NCBI GenBank assembly: GCA_947581855.1
Contig: CANPVZ010000001.1
Coordinates: 310,001 to 374,000, forward strand
DNA: 64,000 nt
Direction: 5' to 3'
Source: an uncultured Phocaeicola sp.
Lineage (GTDB): Bacteria > Bacteroidota > Bacteroidia > Bacteroidales > Bacteroidaceae
The notes under the pieces are model-generated. The model was not told where the DNA came from and searched no databases. It saw only the letters and a program-made list of their open reading frames with translations. Positions 55,138 to 63,732 of this stretch are shown in pieces; position 1 is the stretch's first letter; every line of letters starts with the position of its first letter. The position numbers and the translations under genes were made by a program.

Positions 55138-55644
55138 TTAAACTAAGGCTTCTTTCATCCACTGGATGTCACGCAGATAATCTGTCAAATCCTGTTCATG
55201 TTCCTCTTCTTCCGCCATAATTCTTTTGGCAATATCACAGGTAGTGAAATCAATTCCGTCAGTAAACTGCGCTAATTGTTGGTAACGCATAATGGCACAG
55301 CGCTCTGACGAGACATTCTGTTTCAACAGATTCACTACATCAAAATTCATTGGGACATCATATTTACAGCGGGCCAGTTCAAACCATTGTTTCGGATCCA
55401 GTACAGGAACTCCTTCCAATTCGATAATACGTTTAGCAAGCATTTGTGCATGTTCATGCTCTTCGGCGGCATGTTCTTCAAATTCACTTTGAACATTAAA
55501 ACGCATAGCGCCTTCAACTACCAATGCGCCAATCCAATACTGATAATAAGCGAGCCACTCTTCCGAGAGAGCTGCATTCAACTGTGCAACCACTTCGGTT
55601 ACATCTATTTTCCCTTTCAGGATGTTTACACTTTCTTTTGCCAT
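55138..55644 (-). CDS. DpsL-type ferritin (thioferritin-like)
   Basis: This 168-residue ferritin-like four-helix protein stores iron and consumes peroxide. Ferroxidase residues are visible: Glu28/29, Glu62/His65, Glu114 and Glu147/His149. Cys116 and Cys136 next to the di-iron site match the Cys pair described in DpsL proteins of anaerobes, including Bacteroides fragilis. Cys93 is extra. It is monocistronic and presumably peroxide- or oxygen-induced, although no operator could be identified. Confidence 0.88.
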   Translation of the reverse strand: MAKESVNILKGKIDVTEVVAQLNAALSEEWLAYYQYWIGALVVEGAMRFNVQSEFEEHAAEEHEHAQMLAKRIIELEGVPVLDPKQWFELARCKYDVPMNFDVVNLLKQNVSSERCAIMRYQQLAQFTDGIDFTTCDIAKRIMAEEEEHEQDLTDYLRDIQWMKEALV

Positions 55645-55708
55645 AATTCTAAAAAATTAGATTCATCTTTTTTTCACATCTATACATAAGAAACAACCTT
55701 TATAGTGG

Positions 55709-55738
55709 TTTGTTCAAATAAAATAATGATTAACTTTG
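55709..55738 (+). promoter_or_regulatory. promoter of the DUF4286-ruvC-uxuA run
   Basis: TTTG (55709-55712) is followed after 18 bp by TAACTTTG (55731-55738). The TTG at 55736 that extends the frame of the next gene lies within the -7 box, so it is not a start codon. Confidence 0.8.
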
Positions 55739-55768
55739 CCACGATACCTATATCAAAAACAAAAAGCT

Positions 55769-56074
55769 ATGTTAGTTTACAATACCACTTATCAGATGGC
55801 TATCGAAGATGCCCGAAACTTCGTTATTTGGATAAACGAATGCTATATTCCTTTAGTTGAAACGGATGGACGCCTGCAGAATCCTCGTTTGTTGCGCATT
55901 CTCAGCCATAAGGATCAGGAAACTGAATGTTTTTCCTTACAGTGGGAAGTTGAAGATTCAGCTTTGCTTCATAAGTGGCATACGGAACAAGGCATACATT
56001 TAAATGAAGAATTAAATGAAGTATTTAAAAATAAAGTAGTAGGATTTCCTACCTTGATGGAGGTCATTAAGTGA
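55769..56074 (+). CDS. DUF4286 family protein
   Basis: The 101-residue ferredoxin-like-fold protein ([21 protein letters not shown]) belongs to DUF4286, a short Bacteroidota family of unknown function, usually found just before ruvC. I use the ATG at 55769 because the longer frame starts in the promoter. It overlaps ruvC by four bases (GTGA), which implies translational coupling. Confidence 0.88.
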   Translation: MLVYNTTYQMAIEDARNFVIWINECYIPLVETDGRLQNPRLLRILSHKDQETECFSLQWEVEDSALLHKWHTEQGIHLNEELNEVFKNKVVGFPTLMEVIK

Positions 56075-56637
56075 TACAACCTGTTAAAGAAAAAATAATT
56101 TTAGGAATCGACCCCGGAACTACAATAATGGGATATGGAGTACTGAAAATCACAGGTACACATGTGGAACTCATTACTATGGGAGTTATTGATTTGCGCA
56201 AATATGCTAATCACTATTTGAAGTTAGGGCGTATTTACGAACGCGTCATCGGCATTATCGAAGCTTATCTTCCTGATGAATTAGCTATTGAAGCTCCATT
56301 TTTCGGTAAAAACGTGCAATCTATGTTAAAATTGGGTAGAGCACAAGGAGTGGCTATGGCCGCAGCACTGAGCCGTGACATACCTATAACTGAATATGCA
56401 CCGTTGAAAATAAAAATGGCTTTAACGGGAAACGGTCAGGCAAGCAAAGAACAGGTAGCGGATATGCTGAAAAGGATATTAAAAATACCGGAGGAATCCA
56501 TGTTACCTTATATGGATGCCACCGACGGGTTGGCAGCCGCCTATTGCCATTATTTGCAGGCGGGGAGAATATCGACAGATAGACCATATCACGGATGGAA
56601 AGACTTTATTGCCAGAAATCCGGAAAAGATAAAATAA
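56071..56637 (+). CDS. ruvC: Holliday junction resolvase RuvC
   Basis: The 188-residue endonuclease cuts Holliday junctions. The catalytic acids are Asp14 in [12 protein letters not shown], Glu in [11 protein letters not shown] and two Asp in [14 protein letters not shown]. It starts at GTG 56071, overlapping the DUF4286 stop. Length is normal. Confidence 0.96.
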   Translation: MIQPVKEKIILGIDPGTTIMGYGVLKITGTHVELITMGVIDLRKYANHYLKLGRIYERVIGIIEAYLPDELAIEAPFFGKNVQSMLKLGRAQGVAMAAALSRDIPITEYAPLKIKMALTGNGQASKEQVADMLKRILKIPEESMLPYMDATDGLAAAYCHYLQAGRISTDRPYHGWKDFIARNPEKIK

Positions 56638-56664
56638 ACATGAATCATAAAATAAGTAAATGCG

Positions 56665-57840
56665 ATGGAAAAGACGTGGAGATGGTTCGGTAAGAAAGAT
56701 AAGATAACGTTGCCGATGTTACGCCAAATAGGGGTGGAGGGTATTGTAACGGCTTTACATGAAGTTCCTAACGGAGAAATATGGGCGTTAGAAGCTATCA
56801 AAGATTTAAAGAATTATATAGAATCATATGGACTTCACTGGTCGGTAGTCGAAAGCCTTCCGGTATGTGAAGCCATCAAATATGGCGGTCCAGAACGGGA
56901 GAAACTGATAGAAAATTATAAAATAAGTCTGGCGAATTTAGGTAAAGCAGGCATTCGGACCGTATGCTATAATTTTATGCCGGTTATTGACTGGGTACGT
57001 ACAGATTTACAACATCCGTGGGCGGACGGAAGTTCCTCTCTATACTTCGATCGGATACGTTTTGCTTATTTCGATACCATGATTCTACAACGGAAAAATG
57101 GGGATAAAGACTATACCGATACAGAAATGGCTAAAGTCTGTGCATTGGATAAAGTGATTACCCAAGCCGAAAAAGATGAGTTAATAGATTCTATTATTGT
57201 CAAAACACAAGGTTTTGTGAACGGCAATATAAAGGAAGGAGACAAAAATCCGGTAGCTATCTTTAAAAAACTATTGGCTTTGTACGACGGTATTGACCGT
57301 GATTCACTGCGTGAAAACATGCGTTATTTCCTATCTGCTATTATGCCGGTTTGTGAAGAATACGGAGTAAATATGTGCGTACATCCCGATGATCCTCCTT
57401 TCCAAATATTGGGATTGCCGAGAATCGTTACGAATGAAGAAGATATCGCCTGGTTCCTTAATGCGGTAGACAATCCCCACAATGGGCTGACATTCTGCGC
57501 AGGTTCATTGAGTGCAGGGGAACATAACGATACGCGGGAACTTGCAAAGAAATTTGCCAAACGTACCCATTTCGTGCACTTGCGTAGTACAAAAGCCATT
57601 CCGGGCGGAAACTTTATCGAATCATCTCGTTTGGAGGGGCGAGGACACATTATCGACCTTATCCGTATCTTTGAAAAAGAAAATCCCGGACTACCTATGC
57701 GTGTCGATCACGGTAGAATGATGCTGGGAGATGAAGAAAAAGGATATAATGCCGGATATTCGTTTCATGGTCGGATGTTGGCCTTGGCTCAAGTAGAAGG
57801 AATGATGGCTGTAGTGAGGGACGAAATAAACGGTAAATAG
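56665..57840 (+). CDS. uxuA: mannonate dehydratase
   Basis: This 391-residue TIM-barrel enzyme dehydrates D-mannonate to 2-keto-3-deoxygluconate in hexuronate use. METWRWFG-type start (MEKTWRWFG), GIRTVCYNFMPVIDWVRTDL, MCVHPDDPP, FCAGSLSAG and HFVHLRS carry the metal-binding His and Cys residues. uxuB and kinase genes are not nearby. It follows ruvC by 27 bp, which may be coincidence. Confidence 0.95.
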   Translation: MEKTWRWFGKKDKITLPMLRQIGVEGIVTALHEVPNGEIWALEAIKDLKNYIESYGLHWSVVESLPVCEAIKYGGPEREKLIENYKISLANLGKAGIRTVCYNFMPVIDWVRTDLQHPWADGSSSLYFDRIRFAYFDTMILQRKNGDKDYTDTEMAKVCALDKVITQAEKDELIDSIIVKTQGFVNGNIKEGDKNPVAIFKKLLALYDGIDRDSLRENMRYFLSAIMPVCEEYGVNMCVHPDDPPFQILGLPRIVTNEEDIAWFLNAVDNPHNGLTFCAGSLSAGEHNDTRELAKKFAKRTHFVHLRSTKAIPGGNFIESSRLEGRGHIIDLIRIFEKENPGLPMRVDHGRMMLGDEEKGYNAGYSFHGRMLALAQVEGMMAVVRDEINGK

Positions 57841-57849
57841 AAAATCATA

Positions 57850-57902
57850 AAATCCCCTTGCTTTTCCAATATTATTATAATGAGGATCAAGCAAGGGGAT
57901 TT
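57850..57902. terminator. bidirectional terminator after uxuA
   Basis: AAATCCCCTTGCTT (57850-57863) pairs perfectly with AAGCAAGGGGATTT (57889-57902). It separates uxuA from the convergent DUF5060 gene. Confidence 0.92.
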
Positions 57903-57984
57903 CTCTGAAAGTGGTTTTAATCTATGAGATTTTAAATTCTTGAATTCTCTTTTGAGCTCTCTTTTATTTTTAATCGATTCCCCA

Positions 57985-59592
57985 TCAAAGAATTTCCGTA
58001 ATCCGTAATAGTAAATACGGTCTGTCAGGGAGTTTCACCCGTCCGAAATTCTTGTCGAAAATGCGATAATGGGTTGGGGTTCCGGTTTCAAAGACGGTCG
58101 GACATTCTGTAACAGTCATATTCCATGTATCAAGAATCTCCACTTTAAAGCGTGTGCCCTCTTTCAGACGAGGATAAACTGCATTTTTCAAGGGCAAATT
58201 AAATTCCCATTCAGGTTTTACATCCTTTCCAAGATATACAAGCAAATAATTCTCTCCCGCAGTAGATGTAAAAGGGTCCCAACTGCTATCACATAGCTGA
58301 ACAGGATTTGGTAGGGCGTCCAATACTTTACGCATGAAAGCAATCCGCTTCCAAGCTTCTCCCTGAAAAGTTCCTCCTACAGCCAGAAAATTTCGTGAAT
58401 AATCATTCGCGCTGTTCATATAACATTCCGCATGAGTTACATACGCACCGCTCATGACGCCCTGCCACATGCGATACAACATTTCTTCCCCGCTCAAACT
58501 TCCCCACCGGTTATCCATATTCCCTTCGTAACAAACCTCATCGAATATAATCGGTTTCTTATAAATATTCTTCACAATAGCCGCACCTCCGTGAATCTCG
58601 ACCGGAGCCTGATCCTGAATACTGGCGTGAGTGTATTCTGGCATCCAATACTTATAATACTTGGCCGTATTGCTATGGATAGAACATAGATGAGAATACG
58701 GATCATTCTCTACCACTGTACGGGTAAATACGTCCCAATCTTCCGGTTGACGCTCCCTCAAAAAGTCATATTCATTAGCCAATGACCACCAAATATTACG
58801 AAAAGAACTCAATCGTGCCACTACATATTTTAAATAACGGACATTTGCTTCCATAGGCATACGGTCAAATCCCCAACGACCTTCATCGTAAGGATGAAAC
58901 AAAATCATATCCGCTTCCACTCCAATATCCGACAGTTGCTGCACACATTTTTCTACATGGGCGAAATAAGCGGGATTGAAACGGGTATAATCCCATTCGT
59001 AGACAGGTTTTCCCTTTTCGTCTTTCTTTATACTTTTTATTTCAAATGGAAAGCGTTCCGGTTCCGGATAATCCGGATCGAAATTCTGTACAAAGAGTAA
59101 CATCCTTATTTTATTGAATTTTGATAAAGCTAGTGATTCCACCGTTTTATCCGGCATATCTCCAGCAACATGCATCCAGTCATAAGATGTAGTACCTATG
59201 GGATAATAGCGCTTCCCATCAGCATATTTGAAATGATACATCCCGTCTATCACTACTGGTCCATGGTTCTCTCCAGTAGAAGGTACACATACTATACTCC
59301 CGCTTTTAGCATTCAAAGCTTCTACTTTACTTTGAGTTTTATACGACCATTTTCCTGTTTTCACAGGCATAAAACGGATTTTAAAAGTATTATTTCCATC
59401 ATAAAATCCCCGGACTGTAATAGTAGTGTCCGGCCCTTCAAAAAGAGCGGTTAATTCAGTTTCAAAAGGATTCCCTTTCACTTTAGTTTGCAAGGATACT
59501 TCGTAACGTCCCCAACACTCCACTTTTTCCTGTGCGGAAACACTCCATGTTCCTAAAAAAAGCAAAGTAATAAACCAATAATTAAGTTTCAT
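57985..59592 (-). CDS. DUF5060 domain glycoside-hydrolase-like secreted protein
   Basis: The 535-residue protein has a signal peptide (MKLNYWFITLLFLGTWSVSAQ), an N-terminal beta-sandwich DUF5060 domain (about 25-110), a GH-like TIM barrel (about 120-430: YPIGTTSYDWM, NIWWSLANEYDFL with a likely acid/base Glu, KPIIFDEVCYEG with a likely nucleophile Glu) and a C-terminal DUF5605-like sandwich. It is probably a periplasmic or surface polysaccharide hydrolase. I use the ATG at 59592, since the frame upstream runs into the promoter and lacks signal-peptide shape. Confidence 0.85.
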   Translation of the reverse strand: MKLNYWFITLLFLGTWSVSAQEKVECWGRYEVSLQTKVKGNPFETELTALFEGPDTTITVRGFYDGNNTFKIRFMPVKTGKWSYKTQSKVEALNAKSGSIVCVPSTGENHGPVVIDGMYHFKYADGKRYYPIGTTSYDWMHVAGDMPDKTVESLALSKFNKIRMLLFVQNFDPDYPEPERFPFEIKSIKKDEKGKPVYEWDYTRFNPAYFAHVEKCVQQLSDIGVEADMILFHPYDEGRWGFDRMPMEANVRYLKYVVARLSSFRNIWWSLANEYDFLRERQPEDWDVFTRTVVENDPYSHLCSIHSNTAKYYKYWMPEYTHASIQDQAPVEIHGGAAIVKNIYKKPIIFDEVCYEGNMDNRWGSLSGEEMLYRMWQGVMSGAYVTHAECYMNSANDYSRNFLAVGGTFQGEAWKRIAFMRKVLDALPNPVQLCDSSWDPFTSTAGENYLLVYLGKDVKPEWEFNLPLKNAVYPRLKEGTRFKVEILDTWNMTVTECPTVFETGTPTHYRIFDKNFGRVKLPDRPYLLLRITEIL

Positions 59593-59632
59593 AAGACTAA
59601 GTTTGTACATGTTATTTTTCATAATATCGTAG

Positions 59633-59640
59633 CAAATGTA
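59633..59640 (-). promoter_or_regulatory. -7 box (TACATTTG) of the DUF5060 gene
   Basis: On the minus strand TACATTTG matches the consensus. Transcription would start near 59626, giving a leader of about 34 nt to the ATG at 59592. This helps choose that start. Confidence 0.55.
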
Positions 59641-59843
59641 GATAAAATCCACGAGATTTTATATCGGTAAGATATAAAAACGATGTTTTATAGAAGAAAG
59701 ATCTGTAAATTACCAGATAGTCCCTACCAATACATTCTAAATATGAACGTCTAAATTGCCCATTTCATTGGAAGAAAAAAATAAAAACAAAAAATGTCAG
59801 AAAATATCAGCTTTTGAATGTTGCTTTTCTCATCATTTTCTAT

Positions 59844-59851
59844 TACTTTTG
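59844..59851 (+). promoter_or_regulatory. -7 box (TACTTTTG) of the small propeller-type lipoprotein
   Basis: TACTTTTG matches TAnnTTTG and lies 32 bp before the ATG at 59883. It rules out the upstream in-frame start at 59814. Confidence 0.55.
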
Positions 59852-59882
59852 TATATATTTAATTAATTGTATTAAAACTATC

Positions 59883-60155
59883 ATGAGAGGTTATTTAAAA
59901 GTAACATTGTTGTTTCTCCCTTTATTGTACGCTTGTGAATCGAAGAAATCAAACAAGGAAGTTTATACAGACTTTCCCGAAAGTATAGATTTTACATTTA
60001 CGTATTCGACTTGCAAGGGAAAGCGATACGTAAGTAAATACATTTTAGATAGGTATATCACTTGTATGTATGTTGACGAATCACGTAATGTTATTTTTGC
60101 AACAGACATCAATAACGATCAACCTATTATTACCTATCAACTTCCTTCATTTTGA
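59883..60155 (+). CDS. truncated 6-bladed beta-propeller lipoprotein
   Basis: The 90-residue product joins a lipoprotein signal (LKVTLLFLPLLYAC, Cys15) to what looks like only the last blade of the 6-bladed beta-propeller family (KRYVSKYILDRYITCMYV and IFATDINNDQPIITYQLP). A full protein is near 370-390 residues, like its downstream neighbour, so about 280 residues are missing. The frame is open, so it may be an internal-deletion remnant that is still translated. Confidence 0.65.
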   Translation: MRGYLKVTLLFLPLLYACESKKSNKEVYTDFPESIDFTFTYSTCKGKRYVSKYILDRYITCMYVDESRNVIFATDINNDQPIITYQLPSF

Positions 60156-60280
60156 AAAATAATTATTTATGGCATCTTCATCACTGATTCGTAGAGTTTT
60201 CCCTGTCAAGGTCAACTATGTGGTGGAGATGCTTTTTTTTATTTTACTGAATAGTATACTGTTATTTTAATATTAGGATT

Positions 60281-61438
60281 ATGAAAAATATCAATCTCTT
60301 ATCCGTTTTAATGCTGAGTATCCTACTATTGGGTTGTGGTACGGATAAAAAGAAGAATGGATTCTCTACACTAGAAGTATCTATATCGGGAAGTCGCAGG
60401 AATATTATCCTAAACGATATAGCGTCCAAAATAAGGTATATACCGTTAGAAACTAATGACAGTTTGATTATTGGGGAGATAGTAAAGGTAATTAAAAAAG
60501 ACAATTATTATTTTATTTCAGATGCAACAGCATTGTATAAATTTGACCAAAACGGCAAGCTGGCAGGATATATAAATAAAAAAGGAAACGGACCTGACGA
60601 ATACATTGGAATTTCAGATTTTCAGATAGATAAAGAAGGAGGGGTATGGATTCTTGGCCGGAATAAGAAGATACTTAATAACTATTCCTGGGCTGGCGAA
60701 TTGTTGAAACAAATACATTTAAAGTATTGGATTCAGAATTTTATTTTCAACGATCGTTTTATTTATATGTATTGCGGTAATGAAGTGGAGGAAGGTAATG
60801 ATTCAAAAATTCATGTATGGAATATAGATACGGAGGAATATGTAGCCAAGTTCTTACGAATAGACAAGAATCAATCCAACTATTTACACATTCTGTCTCA
60901 ACTCTGTTTTATCCCACGGGAAAGAGATATATATTTTTTTCAAGCATTCAATGATACAATCTATAAATTATCACCCGAAGCAATACAACCTTATGCATAT
61001 ATTAATTTGGATGACAAAAATATACCTGCCTCTTTCTACAAGCAGAAATATGAAAATATAGTAGAATTCTTTAATTCTTTAATGAATGAATCTTATGCGT
61101 ATGGTATTCCTTATTTCTATGAATATCCATCGCATTATCTGCTCTCTTTCTATTACAATCGTCAGCAATATATGGCAATCCTTCCCAAATCCGAAAACGA
61201 AGAATCTTTCGTTTCCTCCCATTGTAGGGTTGGGGATGATATTCTTCCGAACGATTTCAAAATGGAATTCTCTGATACACAAACATTCTTACAAAATGAC
61301 GGAAGCTTGATTTTTATATTAAATCCCATGCAAATTGACGAGTACGCGAAAAACAAGAATAACAAAAATATACTACGAACATTACAAATAACAGATCCCG
61401 AACAGAATCCTGTTTTGCTAGATGTAGAACTTGAATAA
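60281..61438 (+). CDS. 6-bladed beta-propeller lipoprotein
   Basis: The 385-residue protein has a lipobox (SILLLGC, Cys19) and a family start of the type TLEVSISGSRRNIILNDIASKIRYIPLET, followed by repeating blades (KFDQNGKLAGYINKKGNGPDEYIGISDFQID). It is an envelope-anchored propeller of the 6-bladed (DUF5128-like) group, common in gut Bacteroidota and of unknown binding partner. It is flanked on both sides by relics of the same family. Confidence 0.85.
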   Translation: MKNINLLSVLMLSILLLGCGTDKKKNGFSTLEVSISGSRRNIILNDIASKIRYIPLETNDSLIIGEIVKVIKKDNYYFISDATALYKFDQNGKLAGYINKKGNGPDEYIGISDFQIDKEGGVWILGRNKKILNNYSWAGELLKQIHLKYWIQNFIFNDRFIYMYCGNEVEEGNDSKIHVWNIDTEEYVAKFLRIDKNQSNYLHILSQLCFIPRERDIYFFQAFNDTIYKLSPEAIQPYAYINLDDKNIPASFYKQKYENIVEFFNSLMNESYAYGIPYFYEYPSHYLLSFYYNRQQYMAILPKSENEESFVSSHCRVGDDILPNDFKMEFSDTQTFLQNDGSLIFILNPMQIDEYAKNKNNKNILRTLQITDPEQNPVLLDVELE

Positions 61439-61527
61439 CTTCATGTAAGCTAAAAATTCTATGCAGGAAGATGTTTGGACATTCAATCGAAAAAACGTTC
61501 TTTTTATAACCCAAAATTTAATCAAAT

Positions 61528-61730
61528 ATGAAAAAGAAGTATTTATACTTAGCTCTGTTATCTTTATGTCTTCTTATTTCTTGTAAAAAAGAGATTATAT
61601 AGCTACCTTAATGGTAGAATATCCTGTCATATCATTCTGCTATGAGGAAGCGAAAGACCGAATCCTTTTTGCCTTCGATAATGAAATGCAATTCGGATAT
61701 TTGGATTTTAGCGAATGGAGTTCTCTCTAA
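61528..61730 (+). pseudogene. third 6-bladed propeller lipoprotein, reduced to its ends
   Basis: ATG at 61528 starts a lipoprotein signal (KYLYLALLSLCLLISC) but stops at TAG 61600-61602. In another frame, from 61602 to TAA at 61728, YPVISFCYEEAKDRILFAFD and EMQFGYLDFSEW resemble the end of the same propeller family. So one signal and one tail remain, with the middle deleted and the frame shifted. Confidence 0.65.
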
Positions 61731-61788
61731 ATGTCAAATCATACTGGTACTTAGCTTAACTTGATTGAAACAAGAGCTAAAGATTAAT

Positions 61789-61896
61789 GAAACGATAGTT
61801 TTCATGTATATCGGAACTATAGTTTCAACCTGTGGAAACTGTGGTCCCAAGCGTATGAAACTTTTGTTTCAAACACTCGGAACTACTGAAACATTC
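61789..61896. repeat. palindrome array of the GAAAC..GTTTC type, about 22-bp phase
   Basis: Dyads are centred near 61796 (GAAACGATAGTTTTC), 61820 (GGAACTATAGTTTC), 61841 (GGAAACTGTGGTCCC), 61863.5 (GAAACTTTTGTTTC) and about 61886 (a degenerate GGAACTACTGAAAC). The steps are 24, 21, 22 and 22 bp. Changes on one arm are often matched on the other, for example GGA with TCC. The phase equals that of the array at 3001-3088, although the sequence differs. Confidence 0.7.
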
Positions 61897-62310
61897 CCAC
61901 AGAGTATACGTAGTAAGATATACTAAATTCTCGGAAAAGCGTAACTTAACGCTTGTTTTTTGGTAAGAACAGGTAAAAGTGGTGCTAGTAGCTAAAGCCG
62001 TAGTCAGTCAACATTTCAGAAAAACGGTGATAGTAGAAAACAAAAACTCTATATAAAAAGAACAGAAGCTGAATTTAAGTTTCGTATGCGGTACTCACTT
62101 TTATTTAACATTTTGCTTCCAATGATATCACGAAACCTAACTTGAGCTGGAATTATAAATGCTAAGGATAATGCCCCATATACACTACCTATATTTAAAT
62201 AACTACTTATATTCTAAGCAAATCACATATAAATAAAGAAGCAAAGAACCTTTTCCTCCTTTTACTGTTCTATAGTGATCCATATTAGAATCTCAACAAA
62301 GAACAAGGGA
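61897..62310. other. AT-rich gap with gene remnants
   Basis: No complete gene is visible. On the minus strand a 54-codon open stretch without an upstream start (about 62052-62214; contains GALSLAFIIPAQVRFRDIIG) looks protein-like but is unrecognised. The right end leads into the first copy of the repeated structured element. Confidence 0.35.
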
Positions 62311-62580
62311 TAAAAAATAAGTGTGGGTCTTTCTATCTCTTATTCGCTAAAGGTGACTCTCGAACTTAGTCTTACAGTACGAATAAAAAGAAACAGCCCA
62401 CACTTTTTCGGATATATAATTTTACTATATATCAAAGCAATGGACATTCTCTTTTTTCTTCTTGTACTGCAAAAGTGAGTGTTCGAGGTTCCCTTTAACA
62501 AGAATAAAAAGCTAATGCTTTTTCGATAAATGTTGTGACGCAATATCCTTACGTTACAGCTGCAAAGATAATTACAAAAA
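62311..62580 (-). repeat. structured element, copy A (putative non-coding RNA)
   Basis: This 270-bp segment recurs at 63733-64000 with about 95% identity. Read on the minus strand it starts after a TATCTTTG (62563-62570) and holds a long interrupted hairpin, with arms that share CAGTAC/GTACTG, CTCGAAC/GTTCGAG, AAAGG/CCTTT and TTATTC/GAATAA. A 23-nt palindromic hairpin (GATATATA...TATATATC) lies in its loop, and CCCACACTT near the 3' end is complementary to AAGTGTGGG in the loop. A 67-codon frame inside it is broken by indels in copy B, so it is probably not coding. Confidence 0.7.
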
Positions 62581-62828
62581 GGGAATAGTACCTAACTTTA
62601 AAGAATAAATTTGCATGTATAAAAGTTTTCTATAAGGTATTCTTGCCAAAGGTCCCCGTATTTTATAATTTTTAGTTGCCTATTTCTCTTTAAAACTTTT
62701 AGTTTGGCATTCGATAGGAATTATGTTCTCTTTCTAAAAAGATTAATGTTTCTCTATTTTAATCAGCACATACCTTGGAATGTATGCGCACATTTGTATC
62801 ATAACGTATCATACAAATACAAAATTCA

Positions 62829-62981
62829 ATGATGAAAACTATTAAATTTAGAGATTGCTTCCAATCTCTTTTACATTACAAATACTACATAATAGCGTAT
62901 GTCATACTTTTATCTATAAGTATAGGATATTTCATATACGAATATTCAATAGAGAAAGCCAAAAAGAAATATATCGTCTGA
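62829..62981 (+). CDS. hypothetical small membrane protein
   Basis: The 50-residue frame (ATGATG start, TGA at 62979) has one membrane helix (about 20-36: YYIIAYVILLSISIGYFIYEY) with a charged C-terminus (IEKAKKKYIV). It would be a type-II-like or tail-anchored peptide. The family is unknown and evidence is only composition, length and the absence of competing frames. Confidence 0.4.
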   Translation: MMKTIKFRDCFQSLLHYKYYIIAYVILLSISIGYFIYEYSIEKAKKKYIV

Positions 62982-63217
62982 TTATTTTTCCTGTTCAACC
63001 TATATAAGGAAAGATACACAGAAAGACAATTATTATTAAGTTTTTTTAATGAAGTTAATTTTACCCTCTTTATAATGTTTAACTCGTTGAATATTAAGAA
63101 AGCAACATTTTACAACAAAGTGAATGTATCCTCCAACAAAAAGCAACAATTTTTAGTCTTGCACTATGCATTTTTATCACATACTTTTGCAGCGACAAAC
63201 TTTGTAAAACAGAAAAT

Positions 63218-63391
63218 ATGAAAAAACTAATTTTAGGAGTTATTGTAGCGATAGTATATGGTATTTCTTATATGAAACTACTCTTTCGCAAAATTGAAGT
63301 AATAGATTCAAAAAAAATAGGATCGAATAGCTATACGATTGTTGATTGGTACACTTCCTTCTATAACTGGAATACTATGGTAATGAAGTAA
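63218..63391 (+). CDS. hypothetical small membrane or exported protein
   Basis: The 57-residue frame opens with KKLILGVIVAIVYGISYMK, a signal or membrane helix, followed by a polar C-terminus with DWYTSFYNWN. The N-terminus is like that of the small exported peptides often found by 6-bladed propeller lipoproteins in Bacteroides, but the NVEALA-type motif is absent. The preceding promoter region is AT-rich. It lies between the two copies of the structured element. Confidence 0.45.
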   Translation: MKKLILGVIVAIVYGISYMKLLFRKIEVIDSKKIGSNSYTIVDWYTSFYNWNTMVMK

Positions 63392-63732
63392 CTGCAAATT
63401 TTCAAAATAGTAGGGATTATCTTCTGCTATTTTTATAATCTGTAAATAAGTATTTCATATATTTAGATGTATTCACATCTGGTAAACTAGAAATTCACAT
63501 GTTTTCTATCCCAATGATTATTCAATTGGAATAGGTTCTAAAAGATGTATTTTCTCTCCCCAATATTCTGTATTTCTAATAGATGAAATAAAGACATCCT
63601 TCTATGATTTGGAAAACTTTAGTGGCAACTTATCCTAAACAAGCTTAATAATAGAGGAATAAAGAATCTTTTTCATGCTTTGAATATTATTTAATAGTCC
63701 ATAACGAAACTCTAAGGGAAACAATGGACAAA
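63392..63732. other. gap with a frame-broken remnant
   Basis: A possible coding trace runs LDVFTSGKLEIHMFSIP in one frame and then YSIGIGSKRCIFSPQYSVFL to a TAA near 63640 in another. It looks like the C-terminus of a lost gene but is not identified. No promoter or terminator could be assigned. Confidence 0.3.

Noticed and set aside
55736..55768. TTG start adding 11 residues to the DUF4286 protein
   Set aside because: The TTG lies in the -7 box TAACTTTG; the ATG at 55769 gives the family N-terminus.
59814..59882. Upstream start for the truncated propeller lipoprotein
   Set aside because: It precedes the likely -7 box at 59844 and would bury the lipoprotein signal.
62340..62543. 67-codon minus-strand frame in structured element copy A
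   Set aside because: Two single-base deletions in copy B destroy the frame while the RNA-like arms are kept.
62311..62580. tRNA- or tmRNA-like reading of the GTTCGAG/GGTTCC segment
   Set aside because: The T-loop-like string is not followed by an acceptor stem or CCA and is part of a longer hairpin arm.
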